Below, in pieces: positions 58,852-64,000 of a DNA stretch of 64,000 bases. The stretch is from DAIMFL01 sp964372215 (GTDB lineage Bacteria; Pseudomonadota; Alphaproteobacteria; Dongiales; Dongiaceae): NCBI GenBank assembly GCA_964372215.1, contig CAYJQC010000019.1:29442-93441 (forward strand). Direction: 5' to 3'. A program made the position numbers and the translations under genes. The notes below the pieces were generated by a model, which ran no database searches, was not told the origin of the DNA, and saw only the letters and a list, made by a program, of their open reading frames with translations. Within the stretch, counting starts at the first letter, position 1. Each line of letters opens with the position of its first letter.

Positions 58852-59226
58852 ATGAGACAAGGTCCGAACAATCGGCGGTCGCGCGGTCGCGGCCCCCGAA
58901 AGCCGCACGTCAACGTCAAGCAGCAGACTTTCGACAGCAACGGCCCGGACATCCGGGTGCGTGGCAACGCCTATCAGGTGCTGGAGAAGTACCTGGCGAT
59001 GGCGCGCGATGCCAGCGTCGCCGGCGATCGCGTCGCCAGCGAGAACTACCTGCAGCATGCCGAGCACTATTACCGCCTGATCAACAATTCGACCGACGGC
59101 GACGGCAATCGCCAGCGCCAGGCGCCCCGCCAGGACGGCAATGGCCACGACGCCGATTCGGACCAGCCCGCGGTGTCCGACGAGTCGGCCGCCGGCCAGG
59201 ACGAGGCCGCCGAAGGCGCCGCCTGA
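58852..59226 (+). CDS. DUF4167 domain-containing protein
   Basis: The 124-residue protein has a basic N-terminus (MRQGPNNRRSRGRGPRK) that could bind nucleic acid. The DUF4167 core is QTFDSNGPDIRVRGNAYQVL, ending YLQHAEHYYRLIN. A hydrophilic, acidic, probably disordered tail follows. Function unknown; it is nearly always next to prmC in alphaproteobacteria. The 194-base gap before it contains no other gene. Confidence 0.93.
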   Translation: MRQGPNNRRSRGRGPRKPHVNVKQQTFDSNGPDIRVRGNAYQVLEKYLAMARDASVAGDRVASENYLQHAEHYYRLINNSTDGDGNRQRQAPRQDGNGHDADSDQPAVSDESAAGQDEAAEGAA

Positions 59227-59269
59227 GGCGTCGGGCTGCCGCCGGTTCGCGGACGCCATCGACCACCGG

Positions 59270-59285
59270 GCCCCGGCACCGGGGC
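59270..59285 (+). terminator. GC hairpin after the DUF4167 gene
   Basis: GCCCCGG (59270-59276) and CCGGGGC (59279-59285) form a tight stem 44 bases past the stop. There is no T-tract, so termination is uncertain. Confidence 0.3.
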
Positions 59286-59380
59286 GCTCAGACCTGCCCG
59301 CGCGGCACGACGCCTGAACACAAGCACCGGCCGTCGGCCGGATCGCATGCCCAGGCCGCCGGAACCGCGGCCGGCTCACC

Positions 59381-59408
59381 CTTGCGCACCCTTCGCCGAA
59401 CCCCATAT
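59381..59408 (+). promoter_or_regulatory. Sigma32-type heat-shock promoter of clpB
   Basis: CTTGCGC (59381-59387), a 13-base spacer and CCCCATAT (59401-59408) match the heat-shock consensus, with a perfect -10 element. It lies about 120 bases before the clpB start. The rest of the 59227-59530 gap holds only the hairpin at 59270 and a GGAG ribosome site before the ATG. Confidence 0.75.
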
Positions 59409-59530
59409 CCGTGATCGGAGGCCTGTCTGGGCGGACGGGCGCCGGATGGGGGTGTCCAGCCTCTGATTCAGGTCAAAGCATCTTCGATCGCGTGCCGCTA
59501 GCGTAGGGCGCGATCCGTGGAGGGCATGGA

Positions 59531-62125
<2,595 letters not shown>

Positions 62126-62161
62126 GCGGTCGCCGCAACGCGGCTTCCCGGAAACGCGAAA

Positions 62162-62186
62162 GGGGCATCCATAGCGCGGATGGCCC
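62162..62186. terminator. Imperfect hairpin between convergent clpB and M23 genes
   Basis: GGG and CATCC (62162-62170) can pair with GGATG and CCC (62178-62186) with one mismatch, in the 85-base gap between the two convergent stops. There is no T-tract; it may act in both directions. Confidence 0.35.
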
Positions 62187-62210
62187 TGGCGTGAGCGCCG
62201 CGATGGCGGA

Positions 62211-63590
62211 TCAGTGGCTGGGGCGGTTGGCCACCAGCACGGGGGCTGACAGGCCGCGCCGCAAGGCATCGATTTCGTCCTTGCGGGCGAGGAACAGCCT
62301 CAGCTCCTTGTCGGTGAGGGTCTGTCCGGTCGGCAGCTTGACGTCCGCCGGATTCACCTGCTTGCCGTTGACCAGCACCTCGTAGTGCAGATGCGGGCCG
62401 GTGGAGCGGCCGGTCGTGCCGACATAGGCGATCACGTCGCCCTGGCCGATCCGGCTGCCCTTCTTCAGGCCCTTGGCGAACTTGCTGAGATGGGCGTAGG
62501 CGGTGGCGTAGCCGCTGCTGTGCTTGATCTGGATGTAGTTGCCGTAGCCGCCGTTGCGGCCGATCTTGACGATCGTGCCGTTGCCGGCGGCGAACACCGG
62601 CGTTCCCGTCGCGGCGGCGAAGTCGACGCCCTTGTGCATCTTGCTGTAGCCGAGGATCGGATGCTTGCGCATGCCGAATCCGGAACTGATGCGGGCGCCG
62701 TCGATCGGGGTTCGCAGCAGCGCCTTGCGCAGGCTGTGCCCTTCGGAATCGTAGAAGTCGGTGAAGCCGTCGCGATCGGTGTAGTGGTAGATGCCGATCG
62801 CCTTGCCGCTCAGGGTCAGCGAGGCATACAGCACCTCGCCGGTGCGGGCCAGGTTGCCGTCCTCGTCCTCGAAGCGCTCGTACACCACCTCGTAGAGGTC
62901 GCCGGGCTGGATGTCGCGCTGGAAGTCGACGTCGTAGCTGAAGGCGCGAATCACGTCGCTGAGCACCGTCAGCGGCACGTCATTGGCCTGGCCGGCCTCG
63001 AACAGGCTCGATTCGATGCTGGAATGGGCCAGCGCGACCTCGAGCGAGAGCGGACGCTCGATCGCCTCGGCCACGAAGCCGCCATCGAGACCGCGGGTCA
63101 CCTTGACGTCGCGCTCCAGGCTCGGCTTCAGGCTCAGCCCGACCAGCTGCGGGGCGGCTTCGCTGACGAACCGGACCGGCTCCAGCGACAGATTGAGGCG
63201 AAGCTCCTGCCCCGGCTTGAGCTCGCGCGGCGCGAACACCGCCTCGAGGGCGGCGATGGCGCTGTGCGCCTCGTCGCGGCGCACGCCGGCGTCGATCAGC
63301 AGGCCCATCAGGGTATCGCCCTTCTGGACCTCGACGATCTGTTCGATCGGCAGCATCGGCCCGCCGGCAATCTGCAGGATCGCGCCCCGGTTGTCCGGGC
63401 GGCCATGCGGCGCGGCCGCGGCGTCAAAGCCGGGCTGGGCCATCGAGAGCAGATCCGCGGCATCGACGCGCGTCGTCATATGGCCGACATACCAGACCGA
63501 TCCGGCGAGGCCGGTGGCGAAGAGCGTGGCGCTGGCTTTAGAGACGAATCGTCGGAATCGATTGGCGGTGTGAAGGTGAGCCCGCGGCAA
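62211..63590 (-). CDS. M23 family murein endopeptidase, membrane-anchored
   Basis: The 459-residue protein has an N-terminal hydrophobic segment (KASATLFATGLAGSVWYVG), a LysM-like/OapA-type region (VEVQKGDTLMGLLIDAGV), a middle domain, and a C-terminal LytM/M23 domain. The zinc ligands are in the SGFGMRKHPI, MHKGVDFAA and GPHLHYEV motifs. It resembles MepM, which opens DD-cross-links in peptidoglycan. The likely start is TTG 63590, supported by AAGGGG about nine bases upstream; later starts would cut the membrane anchor. A tandem TTGGTTAA repeat lies about 92 bases upstream. Confidence 0.92.
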   Translation of the reverse strand: MPRAHLHTANRFRRFVSKASATLFATGLAGSVWYVGHMTTRVDAADLLSMAQPGFDAAAAPHGRPDNRGAILQIAGGPMLPIEQIVEVQKGDTLMGLLIDAGVRRDEAHSAIAALEAVFAPRELKPGQELRLNLSLEPVRFVSEAAPQLVGLSLKPSLERDVKVTRGLDGGFVAEAIERPLSLEVALAHSSIESSLFEAGQANDVPLTVLSDVIRAFSYDVDFQRDIQPGDLYEVVYERFEDEDGNLARTGEVLYASLTLSGKAIGIYHYTDRDGFTDFYDSEGHSLRKALLRTPIDGARISSGFGMRKHPILGYSKMHKGVDFAAATGTPVFAAGNGTIVKIGRNGGYGNYIQIKHSSGYATAYAHLSKFAKGLKKGSRIGQGDVIAYVGTTGRSTGPHLHYEVLVNGKQVNPADVKLPTGQTLTDKELRLFLARKDEIDALRRGLSAPVLVANRPSH

Positions 63591-63681
63591 TACCTGTTCC
63601 CCTTCCAGGATTGTCTCGGCCGAAGCCGTTTTAGTTGGCGTCGATTTGACGGACCGACACTAGGGTAGACCCAGTGTAGAT

Positions 63682-63697
63682 TTGGTTAATTGGTTAA
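63682..63697. repeat. Tandem TTGGTTAA repeat upstream of the M23 gene
   Basis: Two perfect adjacent copies of TTGGTTAA (63682-63689 and 63690-63697), the second running into GGTTAACC, a palindrome. The site could be a regulator-binding site for the M23 gene. The spacing (TTAA, 4 bases, TTAA) does not match the 7-base spacing of a full CtrA site. Confidence 0.4.
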
Positions 63698-63862
63698 CCC
63701 CGGCGAGAATGCCCGCGGCCAGGATCGGCTGTCAACCTTGAATGTCGTTGCAAATCAGAAATTTCGCCGGCATCGGGGCGGGTGCGGCCGGGGCTGGCGC
63801 GAGGGGCGCGGCGAGCCGCCGGACGGCGGCTGGAGCAATGAAACATGCCGGTCACAAAGCGT

Positions 63863-63892
63863 TTGACACTGCCCGCGGCCGGAGCGTATAAG
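63863..63892 (+). promoter_or_regulatory. Strong sigma70 promoter, probably of a ribosomal RNA operon
   Basis: A perfect TTGACA (63863-63868), 18 bases, then TATAAG (63887-63892). It is followed by a stable leader hairpin and a sequence resembling the pre-16S leader. No protein gene follows inside the window. Confidence 0.75.
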
Positions 63893-63903
63893 CCCGCTCC
63901 TCG

Positions 63904-63938
63904 ACGCGCCCCCCGGGGCCGATGCCCCGGGCGCGCGT
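63904..63938 (+). other. Stable leader hairpin of putative rRNA operon
   Basis: ACGCGC (63904-63909) pairs with GCGCGT (63933-63938), and CCCGGGGC (63912-63919) with GCCCCGGG (63924-63931), closing the loop CGAT. This makes 14 base pairs with a small internal bulge. Its place between a strong promoter and the pre-16S-like sequence fits an rrn leader antitermination or processing structure. Confidence 0.6.
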
Positions 63939-63949
63939 TGTCGGCTGTT

Positions 63950-64000
63950 GTTTGACATTGTTGATAGAGGGAAGGGATGCGTGGACGGCGGTGCTGGCTG
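63950..64000 (+). other. Pre-16S rRNA leader-like sequence at the right edge
   Basis: The run TTTGACATTG, then TTGATAGAGGGAAGGGATG and GGACGGCGG, resembles the segment found shortly before 16S rRNA genes in alphaproteobacteria. The 16S gene itself is outside the window. Recognition is from memory of such leaders, not an alignment. Confidence 0.6.

Overview
The window is high-GC chromosomal DNA, densely coded with short intergenic gaps and frequent GTG starts and 4-base stop/start overlaps. Gene content and order point to an alphaproteobacterium, probably Rhodospirillales in the broad sense. The markers are a J-domain protein next to cobS/cobT, the DUF1178, DUF4167 and DUF2889 proteins, the aroK-aroB-corB order, secA near argJ, and the lysC-ptsP-rodZ-ispG-hisS-prfA-prmC run. 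It is mostly core housekeeping genome. It holds one small accessory patch (about 5.5-7.4 kb), a truncated lower-GC gene at the left edge, and an assembly gap near 32.65 kb.

Layout. 1-1.2 kb: a 5'-cut winged-helix-like gene, then rpmB with a clear terminator. 1.2-5.5 kb: a queuosine cluster (precursor transporter, queA, tgt, queG) carrying a palindromic repeat. 5.5-7.4 kb: a lytic-transglycosylase-like protein without a signal peptide, followed by an internally duplicated 4-helix membrane protein; these are a candidate toxin/immunity pair. 7.6-11 kb: a Tat-exported dienelactone hydrolase, a class I glutamine amidotransferase behind a structured leader, a phytase/esterase-like exported protein and an alkyltransferase-like DNA repair protein. 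11-16 kb: cobT, cobS and a J-domain protein, an EamA permease and bolA. 16-20.4 kb: an RHH protein, then DUF2889, corB, aroB and aroK on the minus strand. 20.6-25.7 kb: a small membrane peptide, a large exported helical protein, xerD, malyl-CoA lyase and accA. 25.8-32.9 kb: an alpha-2-macroglobulin-like protein with pbpC. 32.9-45.6 kb: secA, an orphan protein with a calcium-type loop, a parvulin isomerase, argJ, a GNAT-Nudix fusion, an NDUFAF5-like methyltransferase, comF-grxC-nitrilase, DUF1178 and GST. 45.6-59.2 kb: ubiG, then lysC, a nitronate monooxygenase-like gene, ptsP, rodZ, ispG, hisS, hemA, prfA, prmC and DUF4167. 59.4-63.6 kb: clpB behind a sigma32-type promoter, and an M23 endopeptidase. 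The last 140 bases look like a ribosomal RNA operon promoter and pre-16S leader, with the 16S gene just outside.

These genes together cover tRNA queuosine modification, shikimate synthesis, cobalamin cobalt insertion, aspartate-family and arginine synthesis, isoprenoid (MEP) and tetrapyrrole precursor synthesis, translation termination, protein export and folding, and cell-wall synthesis. No tRNA, CRISPR array, transposase or prophage was found. The most rewarding targets for follow-up are the 5555-7327 gene pair, the nested-hairpin leader at 8561-8639, the GNAT-Nudix fusion, the thioester-less macroglobulin, and the use of glutamyl-tRNA reductase in an apparent alphaproteobacterium.
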